From: Dongia sedimenti
GTDB lineage: Bacteria > Pseudomonadota > Alphaproteobacteria > Dongiales > Dongiaceae
Length of the DNA: 64,000 nucleotides
NCBI GenBank assembly: GCA_030715195.1
Contig: JAUYVI010000008.1
Location: forward strand, 1 to 64,000
Direction of reading: 5' to 3'
Shown: piece after piece, positions 40,996 to 49,580 of the stretch
Position numbering within the stretch: the stretch's first letter is position 1
Layout: the number at the start of each line of letters is the position of its first letter
Made by a program: the position numbers and the translations under genes
The notes under the pieces: model-generated
The model's database searches: none
What the model saw: the letters and a program-made list of their open reading frames with translations, nothing else
Told to the model about the DNA's origin: nothing

Positions 40996-42180
40996 TCACG
41001 CCTTCTTCCGCGGCGGGTCGAAGAACATGCGGCTGGTCACGGTGCAGCGGGCCATCAGGCGCTCGATCTTCTTTTCCTTCGGATACCAGATCTCGGTCCA
41101 GATCTCGGTGCCGGGTTTCGCATAAGCCGGCGGCACTCTGGCAAAGGCGATGCTCTTCTTCAAGATCGGCGACCACATGCCCGAGGTGGTGAGCCCGATT
41201 TCCTGCTTCGCCGCCTTGTCGGCATAGAGGAAGGCGCCGTTGGCCGGCTTGCGGCCCTCGACCTCGATCCCCATCAGGATGTGGCGGGAGGTGACTTTTG
41301 CCTTCTCCTGCTGGAGCGCGCGCTTGCCGACGAAATAGGCGTCCTTCTTCAGGCCCACCGCCCAGCCGATGCCGGCCTCGATCGGGCTTTCGCGCTGGGT
41401 CGGGCGGATCGCATGCATGGCGCCGATATAGTCGGCATCGACCAGGATGAAGCCCGCCTCGATCCGCACCATGTCCAGCGCCTGGCTGCCGATCGGCGCG
41501 ATCTTGTAGGGATCGCCCAGGCGCATCAGGGTGTCCCAAAGCCAGTGCGCGCTTTCCGGCTTCACCCAGAGTTCGTAGCCGAGATCGCCGGTGAAGCCGG
41601 CGCGATCGATCCGCATCCAGTGCCCATCGAGCGTGGTCTCCATGATGCCGAAATGCGGCAAGGTCTCGATACCGCCGACGCCCATGACCTTCAACAGGTC
41701 GCGCGAGGTCGGGCCCTGCAGCGCCAGGCCGCAAAGGCGTTCGGAGATTTCCTCGATCGTGACATCGAATCCATAGGCGCTTTCATGCAGCCAATGGAGC
41801 TGGTGTAGGGCGGCGTTCAGGATGAAATCGTTCTCGCCGAGGCGGAAGATCGTCCCCTCCTCGATCATCTTGCCGTCATCGTCGCACCAGGCCGTGTAGG
41901 CCGCCTGCATCGGCTTCACCTTGGTGATGTCGCGGGTCACCAGGAAGTTCATGAACTTCGCCGCATCGGCGCCGCGGATCGAATACTTGATCAGCGGCGA
42001 GACGTCGTAGAGCGTGCAGCCGGTGCGGGTCGCGAAATACTCGCCCGAGACGGAATCGAAGAATGCCGGCGAGTAATAGCCCATCCAGCGGATCCAGCCG
42101 TTGCCATGCATCAGCGCTTCCATCGGCGCATGGAACGGTGTCTTGCGCAGGAAGGGTTTCAGGTGCTGGACGTGGGTCAT
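40996..42180 (-). CDS. Aminomethyltransferase (GcvT/DmdA-fold) family protein
   Basis: A 394-residue protein of the folate-dependent GcvT fold: HGNGWIRWMGYYSP, RTGCTLYDVSPLIKYSIRG (the usual LYDVS motif), FMNFLVTRDI, AYTAWCDDDGKMIEEGTIFRL, LALQGPTSRDLLK, RAGFTGDLGYELWV and KKDAYFVGKRAL. It probably transfers a methyl or methylene group to tetrahydrofolate from a methylated donor, as in T-protein, sarcosine oxidase or DmdA. The start is ATG 42180 with GGGAG; the longer frame to 42258 is encoded by a repeat. It belongs to a probable operon with FAD enzymes. Confidence 0.86.
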   Translation of the reverse strand: MTHVQHLKPFLRKTPFHAPMEALMHGNGWIRWMGYYSPAFFDSVSGEYFATRTGCTLYDVSPLIKYSIRGADAAKFMNFLVTRDITKVKPMQAAYTAWCDDDGKMIEEGTIFRLGENDFILNAALHQLHWLHESAYGFDVTIEEISERLCGLALQGPTSRDLLKVMGVGGIETLPHFGIMETTLDGHWMRIDRAGFTGDLGYELWVKPESAHWLWDTLMRLGDPYKIAPIGSQALDMVRIEAGFILVDADYIGAMHAIRPTQRESPIEAGIGWAVGLKKDAYFVGKRALQQEKAKVTSRHILMGIEVEGRKPANGAFLYADKAAKQEIGLTTSGMWSPILKKSIAFARVPPAYAKPGTEIWTEIWYPKEKKIERLMARCTVTSRMFFDPPRKKA

Positions 42181-42228
42181 CGGGGCGCTCCCACCGGCAT
42201 CGTTGAGGTGCCAGACACAAAACGGATC

Positions 42229-42328
42229 GTCATGCCAAGGCTTGGCCTTGGCATCCACGAGTTTGGTTCGGCCAGTTCAGCGTTGTGGAAAGAAACTCGT
42301 GGATCCCAAGGCCAAGCCTTGGGATGAC
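42229..42328. repeat. GTCATCC palindromic element, copy 3
   Basis: Bounded by GTCAT and GATGAC. The end hairpins are GCCAAGGCTTGGCCTTGGC and CCCAAGGCCAAGCCTTGGG, with the inner stem CCACGAGTTT / AAACTCGTGG and a longer middle than the other copies. It lies between the second FAD gene and the GcvT-fold gene. Confidence 0.8.
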
Positions 42329-42355
42329 TACCGAGTTTGATGTTGGCTTTGTAGC

Positions 42356-43933
42356 TCATGCTGCGACCTTCCGAGCCTTCGTCGCCTTCAGGATCTCCCG
42401 CGCCGCGTTCATACCCGCCGCACCGGAGACGTTGCCGCCGGGATGGGCGCCGGCACCGCACAGCCACAAGCCCGGGATCGGCATCCTGTATTGCTGGTAC
42501 TGGCCGGCCGGGCGCAGGAAGAACATCTGGTCGAGGGTGACTTCGCCCTGGTGCCATTGGCCGCCGGCGAGGCCGTAATCGCGTTCGAGGTCCTGCGGTG
42601 TCAGGGCTTCGGAACCGATGACGCGGGTGCGCAGGCCGGGGGCCAGCACATCGAGCGTGTCGATCGTCCGTTCCAGAACCTGGCGTCGCGCTTCATCGGG
42701 CGGCGTCTCGCGCAGCTTGTAGGGCGCGTATTGGAACAGGATCGAGGCCACATGCTTGCCCGGCGGCGCGAGGCTGGCATCGGTCAGGGACGGGATCACG
42801 ATCTCCAGCGCCGGCTTGTCGGCGACGCGGCCGTATTTCGCGCAGTCGAAGGCGCGCTCGACATAGTCGGTCTTCGGCGCCACCACCAGGCGGCCGTTGC
42901 GCGACTTCCAGGCATCCGGCAACCCGTCTAGTGCCAGATGCACCTTGGCGACGCATCCGTTCATGCGCAGATGGCGGATGCGCTTCATGAACTCGGTATC
43001 GAGATTCCCGGGCTGCACCAGCTTCAGCAACGTGGTCTGCGGATCGGCGCTGGAAGCGATGTTGCTCGCACGGATCTCCTCGCCGCCCTTCAGCACGAGC
43101 CCGGTCGCGATCTCCTTCTCGAGCAGGATGTGATCGACCGGCGCGCTGGTGCGGATCTCGACCCCGGCCCTGCGGGCAGCATCCTCGAGCGCCTTGGCCA
43201 CGGCCCCCATGCCGCCCTTCGGCAGGAACAGCCCACCCATGCCATGCTTGCCGTAGGATGACAGGCGATAAAGCAAGTTGAACACGGTGTTCGGCGAGCG
43301 GGGTCCGAGATAGACGCCGAGCGTGGCGTCCAGGCTGAGCAGGCCCTTGATCGCATCGCTCTCGAAGTGGTCGTTGGCGAGGTCGGCCACGTTCATGGTG
43401 AGGATGCGGGTCAGCTCCAGCATGTCCTTCTTGCCGAGCATGCGGAGCTGCAGCGCGAACATGCCCAGCGCCAGCTTGGTCTGGAAATCGTTGGCCGAGA
43501 TCGCCGGGCTGGGCGGGGTGCGGCTGAGGAAGGAGCCCAGAGCGGTCGCGATCTTGTTGAGCCGCGCCGTCACGCGCGGCCAGGCTTCGGCATCGGCGGG
43601 TGACACCTTGCCGATCGAGGCCGCCGTGGCCGCGGCATCCGCCGTGATGTCGATGCTCTTCCCTTCCGGCAGCAGGACCGAGGTACCGATCGGCGTGCGG
43701 TCGAGCCTGAGGCCGAGATCGGCGACCACCCGGGGATGCAGCGCGTGCAGGATATGCGCGACGCCGGAGACTTTGAATCCCGGCGCGAACTCCCGCGTGA
43801 CCGCAGCCCCGCCGATGCGGTCGCTGGCTTCGACGACGATCACCTTCTGACCGGCCTTGGCCAGATAGGTCGCGGTGACCAGGCCATTGTGGCCGGCGCC
43901 GATGATGGCGGTGTCGTACATCTTGCCGCTCAC
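42356..43933 (-). CDS. PYROXD2/phytoene-desaturase-like FAD oxidoreductase
   Basis: A 525-residue flavoprotein. It starts (GTG 43933) SGKMYDTAIIGAGHNGLVTATYLAKAG with the dinucleotide motif GAGHNGL, then VIVVEASDRIGGAAVT, and ends with the C-terminal FAD signature WLCGAGAHPGGNVSGAAGMNAAREI. The middle has LPKGGMGAVAKALEDAARR and EIRASNIASSADPQTTL. Members are COG1233/PYROXD2-like; the substrate is unknown, and a carotenoid role is not supported because no crt genes are here. The GTG overlaps the upstream stop by four bases; ATG 43921 is an alternative start. Confidence 0.85.
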   Translation of the reverse strand: MSGKMYDTAIIGAGHNGLVTATYLAKAGQKVIVVEASDRIGGAAVTREFAPGFKVSGVAHILHALHPRVVADLGLRLDRTPIGTSVLLPEGKSIDITADAAATAASIGKVSPADAEAWPRVTARLNKIATALGSFLSRTPPSPAISANDFQTKLALGMFALQLRMLGKKDMLELTRILTMNVADLANDHFESDAIKGLLSLDATLGVYLGPRSPNTVFNLLYRLSSYGKHGMGGLFLPKGGMGAVAKALEDAARRAGVEIRTSAPVDHILLEKEIATGLVLKGGEEIRASNIASSADPQTTLLKLVQPGNLDTEFMKRIRHLRMNGCVAKVHLALDGLPDAWKSRNGRLVVAPKTDYVERAFDCAKYGRVADKPALEIVIPSLTDASLAPPGKHVASILFQYAPYKLRETPPDEARRQVLERTIDTLDVLAPGLRTRVIGSEALTPQDLERDYGLAGGQWHQGEVTLDQMFFLRPAGQYQQYRMPIPGLWLCGAGAHPGGNVSGAAGMNAAREILKATKARKVAA

Positions 43934-45588
43934 TTCACCACCCCGTGCTTGAAGTCCTTCAGCATCTCCCTTGCGGCATTCGCGCCGGGGGCGCCCATCA
44001 CGCCGCCGCCGGGATGGGTGCCGGAGCCGCACATGTAGAAGCCGTCGAACGGGCCGCGATACTGGCCGAGGCCGGGGAACGGGCGGTTGAACAGCAGCTG
44101 GTCGAGGGTGAGCTCGCCCTGGAAGATGTTGCCTTCGGTGAGGCCGACCTCGTTCTCGATGTCCCACGGGGTCCGGGTCTGGCAGTGCAGGATGAGGTTG
44201 CGGAAGCCGGGCGCGTTCATCTCGATCGTGTCGAGCACGTCCTTCTCGAACGCCGCCTTCATCTGCGGCGTCCATTCGCTCTCGGCGAGCTTGTAGGGCA
44301 CGTATTGCACGAAGACCGACATGAAATGCTTGCCCGGCGGGGCCATGGTCGGGTCGACCGTGGTCGGGATCACGATGTCCAGGAACGGCCGCTTCGACCA
44401 GGAGCCGTATTTGTAGTCGTCGAAGGCGTGCTCGATGTAGTCGAAATCGCCGCCGATATCGATGGTGCCCCAGGCGCTCTCCTTCGGGCAGCCGGCGAAT
44501 TGCGGCAATCCGTCGAGGGCGATGTTGAGCTTGCCCGAGGAGCCGCGGATCTTGAAGTTCTTGGCATAGCCGTGGATGTCGGGATCGATCGCGTCGAGAT
44601 CCGATTTCTCGATCAGCTTCAGGTAGGTGCGCTTGGGGTCGAGATTGGAGACCACGGCCTTGGCGTAGATCTCCTCGCCGCTGCTGAGCGCCACGCCGAC
44701 CGCGCGGCCGCCTTTCACAATGACCTTGGCGACCTCGGCATTGACGCGGATCTCCGCGCCCGCCTCTTCCGCCGCCGACGCGATCGCCTTCGACACCGAG
44801 CCCATGCCGCCGCGGGCAAAGCCCCAGGCGCCGATCTGGCCGTCGACCTCGCCCATGTAATGGTGCAGCAGCACGTAGGCGGTGCCGGGCGAGTACGGCC
44901 CCAGCGCGGTGCCGATGATCGAGGAAGCGGCGGAGAAGCCCTTCCAGCGCGGGTTCTCGAAATACTCGTCGAGGAAGTCGCCGATCGACATGGTCCAGAA
45001 GCGGATGATCTCGTACATCTCCTTCTCGCCCATGCGGCCGAACTCGGCGGCGATCTTGAGCAGGCCGTCCAAATCTTCGCGCTTACCCCAGGGATTGATG
45101 CGGTTCTGGGCGAAGGGATTGAGTTGGGTCGGATCCGGCGGGGTCATCATTAACAATGGTTTGATGAAGCGGCATTGCCGGCTGATCTCGGCCGCATAAT
45201 GGTCATAGGCCTCGGCATCCTTGATCGAATGCCGGCGCAGGCTTTCCCGTGTCCGATCGTGATCCTTGTAGGTGACGATCCCCTCGCCGTCCGGATTGGG
45301 CGAGGAGTTGATCTCGTAGGGAATGACTTGGAGCCCATGGCGCGGCAGATCGAGGAAGCGGAAGATCTCCGGGCGCAGCAGGGAACAGACATAGGAGCAG
45401 GTCGAATAGGTGAAGCCGGGATAGATCTCCTCGGACATCGCCGCCCCGCCGACCTTTTTGTAGCGCTCGAGCACCAGCACCTTGAGCTTGTTCTTGCCGT
45501 CCTTCTCGCCGCCTTTGGCGAGATAGGCGGCGGTCACGAGCCCGTTATGCCCGCCGCCGATCACGATCACGTCGTAGCTTTCAGCCAT
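43930..45588 (-). CDS. PYROXD2/phytoene-desaturase-like FAD oxidoreductase
   Basis: A 552-residue protein, paralogue of the gene just downstream. Motifs: MAESYDVIVIGGGHNGLVTAAYLAK, VLVLERYKKVGGAA, FARGGMGSVSKAIASAAEEAG, VVSNLDPKRTYLKLI, and YMCGSGTHPGGGVMGAPGANAAREML at the end. Both paralogues share LDIVIPTxTDPTLAPPGKH-type stretches. AAGGGA lies 5-6 bases before ATG 45588. As first gene of the group and directly behind the dyad at 45626, it is probably the regulated entry of the operon. Confidence 0.86.
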   Translation of the reverse strand: MAESYDVIVIGGGHNGLVTAAYLAKGGEKDGKNKLKVLVLERYKKVGGAAMSEEIYPGFTYSTCSYVCSLLRPEIFRFLDLPRHGLQVIPYEINSSPNPDGEGIVTYKDHDRTRESLRRHSIKDAEAYDHYAAEISRQCRFIKPLLMMTPPDPTQLNPFAQNRINPWGKREDLDGLLKIAAEFGRMGEKEMYEIIRFWTMSIGDFLDEYFENPRWKGFSAASSIIGTALGPYSPGTAYVLLHHYMGEVDGQIGAWGFARGGMGSVSKAIASAAEEAGAEIRVNAEVAKVIVKGGRAVGVALSSGEEIYAKAVVSNLDPKRTYLKLIEKSDLDAIDPDIHGYAKNFKIRGSSGKLNIALDGLPQFAGCPKESAWGTIDIGGDFDYIEHAFDDYKYGSWSKRPFLDIVIPTTVDPTMAPPGKHFMSVFVQYVPYKLAESEWTPQMKAAFEKDVLDTIEMNAPGFRNLILHCQTRTPWDIENEVGLTEGNIFQGELTLDQLLFNRPFPGLGQYRGPFDGFYMCGSGTHPGGGVMGAPGANAAREMLKDFKHGVVK

Positions 45589-45625
45589 GAGATCCCTTCG
45601 GCCCCGCCCCGGCGGCCAGTCACTA

Positions 45626-45643
45626 TTTGAACGTTCATTCAAA
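45626..45643. promoter_or_regulatory. Putative BetI-type operator
   Basis: TTTGAACGTTCATTCAAA: outer half-sites TTTGAA and TTCAAA are perfect inverted repeats across 6 bases, and the inner TGAACGTTCA is itself a 10-base palindrome. It is 38 bases upstream of ATG 45588, in AT-rich sequence, in a position to block a promoter. It fits TetR/BetI operators in general (TTGAACGTTCAA-like) and the operon contains a BetI-like gene. Confidence 0.65.
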
Positions 45644-45779
45644 ATATATCGGGGTCGGTTTTGGCTGTCCAGCGCGTGGCCCCACCGCAGCGCCCAGGAC
45701 CGGCAACCCAAATGCCGTTTGACACGTTAACCATCAGGGTCTAGCCCTTCTTCGAGGCCATCCCAGGGGGAATCGCGTC

Positions 45780-46937
45780 TTGCCGAGAAATCTCAATATC
45801 GCGCTGCAAGCCATTGTGTTTGCCGCACTCCTGTCGGGCCAGGCCGGTGCCAAGACGACCAAGGGCGAGGCCCCCGCCCCACCGGCCGTGCCAGTGCCGA
45901 AAGTGGACTCCGAGGCCCTGATTCCACCCGGTCCAAGCAAGCTGGAAGGCACCGCCCAGGCCGTCGATGGCGACGAGATCCGGGTCGGCGATTCCATGGT
46001 CCGGCTCTATGGCATCGCGGCGCCGGAGATGTCCGGGCGCCTGGGGCCGGAGGCGCGCTTGGCGCTCGATGGGCTGATCGGCGGACAACGGGTGACCTGC
46101 CAGGTCTTCGGCAAGACGCCACAAGGCGACGCGGTCGGGCAGTGCCTGGCCGGAACGACGGATCCTGCGGAGACGCTGCTGTCGCGCGGCCTCGCGGCGG
46201 TCTATCGCAGCGGCAACGGCAATGACGGCGCGCAGCAGGCGCTCGCGGAGAAGTACGATGCCGCCGAAACCCTGGCGCGCAAGCAGGCGGTCGGCCTCTG
46301 GCAGCCGCCGGTGCCGCCGGCCGACCCGCAGGTCGCCACCCAGGAGCAGCAGCGCGCGCGCGTGCTCGGCTATGCCGGATTTGCCCTGCTGATCCTGGCG
46401 ATCTTCACCGTCTCGATCACCCGGGTTTCGATCGCCCGGCGCGACCGCATTGAGCGGGCGAGGCTGCGCGACGAGCAGCGGACCACCCTCTCCTTCGCCA
46501 TGGCGGCGGAAGTCGAGATCGTGCTCGCGACGACCCGCAAGCTGATCGACCAGCTCGCCGGGCTGCCGGAGGACCGGCCGGCGCCCGCCGCGGTGAGCGC
46601 GACCCTGGCCCTGGCCAGCACGCCGTTCTGGAACGCCAATGCCGAGCGCCTGTACCTGCTGCCGGTCGAGGTCACCGTGCCCCTGCTCCGCTTCCACGCG
46701 CTCTATGAGGATGCCGTCAGGAAGCTCGCCGTCGCCAGCGCGGTGCCGAGCGGCACACTGACGGTGACGCTCAAGGCCCTGGTCGAGGTCGGCACCGCGG
46801 CGGTCACGGCCGTCGAGGCCTCGCTCGGCATCGTCCGGCCGCCGGAACCGGCCTCCAAGCCGAGCGCAGCACCTCTGGCCCCACCTTCCCCGCCATCGTC
46901 TGAGTTGAAGAGTCCGGCGTCCGCAGCTACCAATTGA
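45780..46937 (+). CDS. Membrane protein with a degenerate staphylococcal nuclease-like domain
   Basis: 385 residues. Signal-like N-terminus, Pro-rich linker (APAPPAVPVPK), SNase-like domain at ~55-170, a transmembrane helix at ~200-220 (YAGFALLILAIFTVSITRV) and a cytoplasmic helical region with a Pro/Ser tail. The nuclease motif reads AVDGDEIRV...RLYGIAAPE: D63, D65, R75 and E83 match nuclease D19/D21, R35 and E43, but the Ca ligand D40 is Ala80, and the DKYGR strand with R87 is replaced by TPQGDAV. It is therefore probably inactive. TTG start at 45780 with AGGGGGAA. Confidence 0.75.
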   Translation: MPRNLNIALQAIVFAALLSGQAGAKTTKGEAPAPPAVPVPKVDSEALIPPGPSKLEGTAQAVDGDEIRVGDSMVRLYGIAAPEMSGRLGPEARLALDGLIGGQRVTCQVFGKTPQGDAVGQCLAGTTDPAETLLSRGLAAVYRSGNGNDGAQQALAEKYDAAETLARKQAVGLWQPPVPPADPQVATQEQQRARVLGYAGFALLILAIFTVSITRVSIARRDRIERARLRDEQRTTLSFAMAAEVEIVLATTRKLIDQLAGLPEDRPAPAAVSATLALASTPFWNANAERLYLLPVEVTVPLLRFHALYEDAVRKLAVASAVPSGTLTVTLKALVEVGTAAVTAVEASLGIVRPPEPASKPSAAPLAPPSPPSSELKSPASAATN

Positions 46938-46977
46938 GGTGCGGGAACTCGACCCGCGGGGCAGTTGGGGTGCCACC

Positions 46978-48120
46978 ATGGGTGACCAACGCGGAATCGA
47001 GCAAACGGTCGGGCTGTTCTACGACGCTGCTTACGCCCAGAGCGCCGGCGCCTGGTCGGCCGTGGGGCAGCAGATCGTGCACAGCATGGCCGCCAAGGGT
47101 TGCCTGCTGCAGATTGCGGACATGCGGCTCGGCCGATCGCAACTGCTGGCCACGCCGGGCTGCGAAGGGCTGAACATGCCCGCCTATGCCGAGCACTATG
47201 TGCGGCACGATCTCTGGGCGCAGATGGCAACCCCGGAGCGGGCCGACCGGGCGCTGCTGATGCACGACCTGGTGGCGCCCGTCGTCTGGGAGCGCTCCGA
47301 GATCTACAACGACTTCGTCCGGCCGGGATGCGATTTCTTCTGGTGCCTCGGCGCCGCGATCCCGCTGCGCGACGGCCAGATCGGCCTGCTCGGCGTGTTG
47401 CGCAATCAGCAGGACGCGCATTTCAGCGCCGTTGAAGCCGCGGAGCTCGATCGCCTGTTGCCGCATCTCCGGCGGTCGCTGCAACTGACACAGCAGCTGC
47501 GCGGGCTGGAGCTCGACCTCGCCCATGCCCGTGCGGGCCTCGATGCCTTGTCAATCGGCGTGGTCGTCTGCAATGCCGCGGCCAAGGTGCAGGTCGCCAA
47601 CCGGATCGCCGAGGAGATTCTGCGGCGCGGCGACGGCATCGCGCGCGACGGCGCCGAGGCGATCACTTTGGACAATCCGGATCTCCAGCAGAGCCTGCGC
47701 CGCATGATCGCGAGCGCCGCGCGGCGCTCGAGCTTCGCGCCAGACGGCGCCGGCGGTGCGCTGCGGATAGCCCGGCACGACGGTCCCGCGCTGAAGCTGC
47801 TGGTCGCACCCCTGCCGGCGGCGCAGCATATCGGTCTCGGCGGAACCGGGGGTGCGATGATCCTGATCGACGACCCCGCGCGCAACGCGGCGCCGGCGAT
47901 CGAGGCCTTGAAGGCGCTGTTCAGCCTGACCGGCGCGGAGGCGCGCCTGGCGCGGCGCATGGCCCATGGCGACGCGACCGTGCCGGAGATCGCCGCGGAA
48001 TTCGCGCTCTCGCCGCAGACCATCCGCACCCAGATGAAGAGCATCCATCGCAAGATGGAGGTCTCGCATCAGGCGGAAATCAGCGCGACGATCAGCCGGC
48101 TGGGATTGCTCGGGCAGTAG
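46978..48120 (+). CDS. LuxR-type transcriptional regulator
   Basis: A 380-residue protein. No receiver or autoinducer domain is recognised. A long N-terminal ~280-residue PAS-like region (MGDQRGIEQTVGLFYDAAYAQ, ILRRGDGIARDG, VCNAAAKVQVANRIAEEIL) resembles regulators with a 'helix-turn-helix transcriptional regulator, PAS/GAF-type' N-terminus. The C-terminal LuxR helix-turn-helix is LTGAEARLARRMAHGDATVPEIAAEFALSPQTIRTQMKSIHRKM. Start is ATG 46978. It converges with the lva-like cluster and might regulate it; there is no direct evidence. Confidence 0.82.
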   Translation: MGDQRGIEQTVGLFYDAAYAQSAGAWSAVGQQIVHSMAAKGCLLQIADMRLGRSQLLATPGCEGLNMPAYAEHYVRHDLWAQMATPERADRALLMHDLVAPVVWERSEIYNDFVRPGCDFFWCLGAAIPLRDGQIGLLGVLRNQQDAHFSAVEAAELDRLLPHLRRSLQLTQQLRGLELDLAHARAGLDALSIGVVVCNAAAKVQVANRIAEEILRRGDGIARDGAEAITLDNPDLQQSLRRMIASAARRSSFAPDGAGGALRIARHDGPALKLLVAPLPAAQHIGLGGTGGAMILIDDPARNAAPAIEALKALFSLTGAEARLARRMAHGDATVPEIAAEFALSPQTIRTQMKSIHRKMEVSHQAEISATISRLGLLGQ

Positions 48121-48121
48121 T

Positions 48122-48514
48122 TCAGACCGCGCTTTCGGCGCCGCGGCCGCGGCGAACCATGTACTTGATGTTGACCGCGCGGAGCCGCGTGGCCGTAGTC
48201 GCGGTGAGCGCGTCCAGCAGACGCACTTCGCGCGGCGTGCCGGGTTCGAAGCGCCGGGCGCGGATGTCGGACGCGAGGCGCCGACGTGCAGCCGCCAGAT
48301 CACCGAGCGGCTCTTCGTAGAGCGCTTGGATCCGCTTCAGCTCGGCGGCATCGGCGGCGGCGCCTTCCTTGAGCTCGGCCTCGGCGATGGCGATCGCCCG
48401 CAGCGCCATCAGCGCATGGTACTTCGCCTCGCCCTCGAGCTTGCCGGTGACATGATCCTGCAAAGCCTGCTGGGCCATCTTCAGGAGATCGGCGGCACCC
48501 GGTCGCGGCAGCAT
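48122..48514 (-). CDS. DUF6285 family protein, LvaB-like
   Basis: A 130-residue helical protein (PGAADLLKMAQQALQDHVTGKLEGEAKYHALMALRAIAIAEAEL). The family (DUF6285) is usually encoded next to an APH-like kinase and an acyl-CoA dehydrogenase, and in the Pseudomonas levulinate pathway the small LvaB protein is needed for the kinase LvaA. Here it is one base downstream of the kinase gene, the expected position. The link to LvaB is by size, neighbours and helical pattern (inference). Confidence 0.72.
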   Translation of the reverse strand: MLPRPGAADLLKMAQQALQDHVTGKLEGEAKYHALMALRAIAIAEAELKEGAAADAAELKRIQALYEEPLGDLAAARRRLASDIRARRFEPGTPREVRLLDALTATTATRLRAVNIKYMVRRGRGAESAV

Positions 48515-48515
48515 C

Positions 48516-49580
48516 TCAAGCGCCCTTCTTCAGCTTCGGCAGTTCGGCCAGCAGGTCGTAGTCGCATTCGATGGCGCGCAATCCGGTCAGCGCCAGGTCG
48601 AGCGAGGGCTCCTGGCCCGAGGCATGGCGCTCGCCCTGCTGCAGCGCGATGATCGCCCAGCGGATCGGTGCGATGGCTTCCCAGTAGCGCACCCGGGCGT
48701 CATCGACCGACCGTCCGGTGCCGCTCTCGTAGCCGGCATAGAAAGCCTCGCGGGTACCGATGCCGCCGGCCTCGCGTTCGACTGCGCCGAAGCGCCAGCA
48801 GCGCGCACAGAACCAGCCGAGATCCTCGTAAGGATCGCTCCAGCCCGAGAACTCGAAATCGAGGATCGCGGTGAGTTCGCCGCTCTCGGCCATGTAATTG
48901 CCGGTGCGGAAATCGCGGTGGCAGAGCGCGACGCTGTCGATCTTCGGCGCCAGGTCTTCCATCCGGTTGATCGCCCATTCCAGCACCGGCTGCGGCTCGG
49001 GGAGCGCATCGAGACTCTTGCGGTAATGCGCGGCGCGAACGGCGATCAAATCGCCACCGACCTTCGGCAGGAAGGCCAGCGAGTCCGGTGCGGTCACCGG
49101 TGTGATCGTGTGCAGCTTGGCGAGCTCGGCGCCGAGCCGCTGCGCCAGGGCATCGCCCGCCTCGCCTTCAAGGCTGCGCAACAAGCGGCGGCCCTGGGCC
49201 ATGCCCCTCACGCGGCGCATGACGTAGAACGGCCGGCCGGTCACGCTGCCGCTCGGTTCCAGCCAGAGCGGCTGCGGCACGGTAACGCCGGCGCCATGAG
49301 CTGCGGCAATCAGCGCGTATTCCTGGGCGCGCGGCCAGCTTTCGGCGATGACCGAGACCGCATCGCTGCGCAACACGGCTTCATAGTTTCCGGCCTGCGG
49401 GCCATCGGCAATCGCCACGTCGATCGCCCAGTTCTCCTGGATGGCGCCGCCGCCGAGCCGGTTCAGAACGCTGACGGTCGCGCGCTGCGCGCCGGCGGCG
49501 CGGGCGATGAAGTCGGCGACGGCTTGCGACTGGGTGGCGAGGCTCAAGAGCTCACCCCCATTTCCAGAAATCCCTTCCAT
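48516..49580 (-). CDS. Phosphotransferase (APH-like), LvaA/ACAD10-kinase type
   Basis: 354 residues, aminoglycoside-phosphotransferase fold. Kinase signatures: NRLGGGAIQENWAIDV (loop), EYALIAAAH, catalytic HRDFRTGNYM and the DFEFSGW metal site. Relatives phosphorylate 4-hydroxyacyl-CoA rather than antibiotics (as in mammalian ACAD10/11 and LvaA). It overlaps the dehydrogenase gene by 29 bases if the ATG at 49580 is used; a TTG at 49547 behind a GGGGGTGAG site is an alternative start. Part of the SDR-ACAD-kinase-DUF6285 operon. Confidence 0.85.
   Translation of the reverse strand: MEGISGNGGELLSLATQSQAVADFIARAAGAQRATVSVLNRLGGGAIQENWAIDVAIADGPQAGNYEAVLRSDAVSVIAESWPRAQEYALIAAAHGAGVTVPQPLWLEPSGSVTGRPFYVMRRVRGMAQGRRLLRSLEGEAGDALAQRLGAELAKLHTITPVTAPDSLAFLPKVGGDLIAVRAAHYRKSLDALPEPQPVLEWAINRMEDLAPKIDSVALCHRDFRTGNYMAESGELTAILDFEFSGWSDPYEDLGWFCARCWRFGAVEREAGGIGTREAFYAGYESGTGRSVDDARVRYWEAIAPIRWAIIALQQGERHASGQEPSLDLALTGLRAIECDYDLLAELPKLKKGA

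Noticed and set aside
42356-45588. Carotenoid biosynthesis (CrtI) genes
   Set aside because: The two proteins share only the general COG1233 layout; no crtB, crtE or crtY genes are nearby, and PYROXD2-like is the better description.
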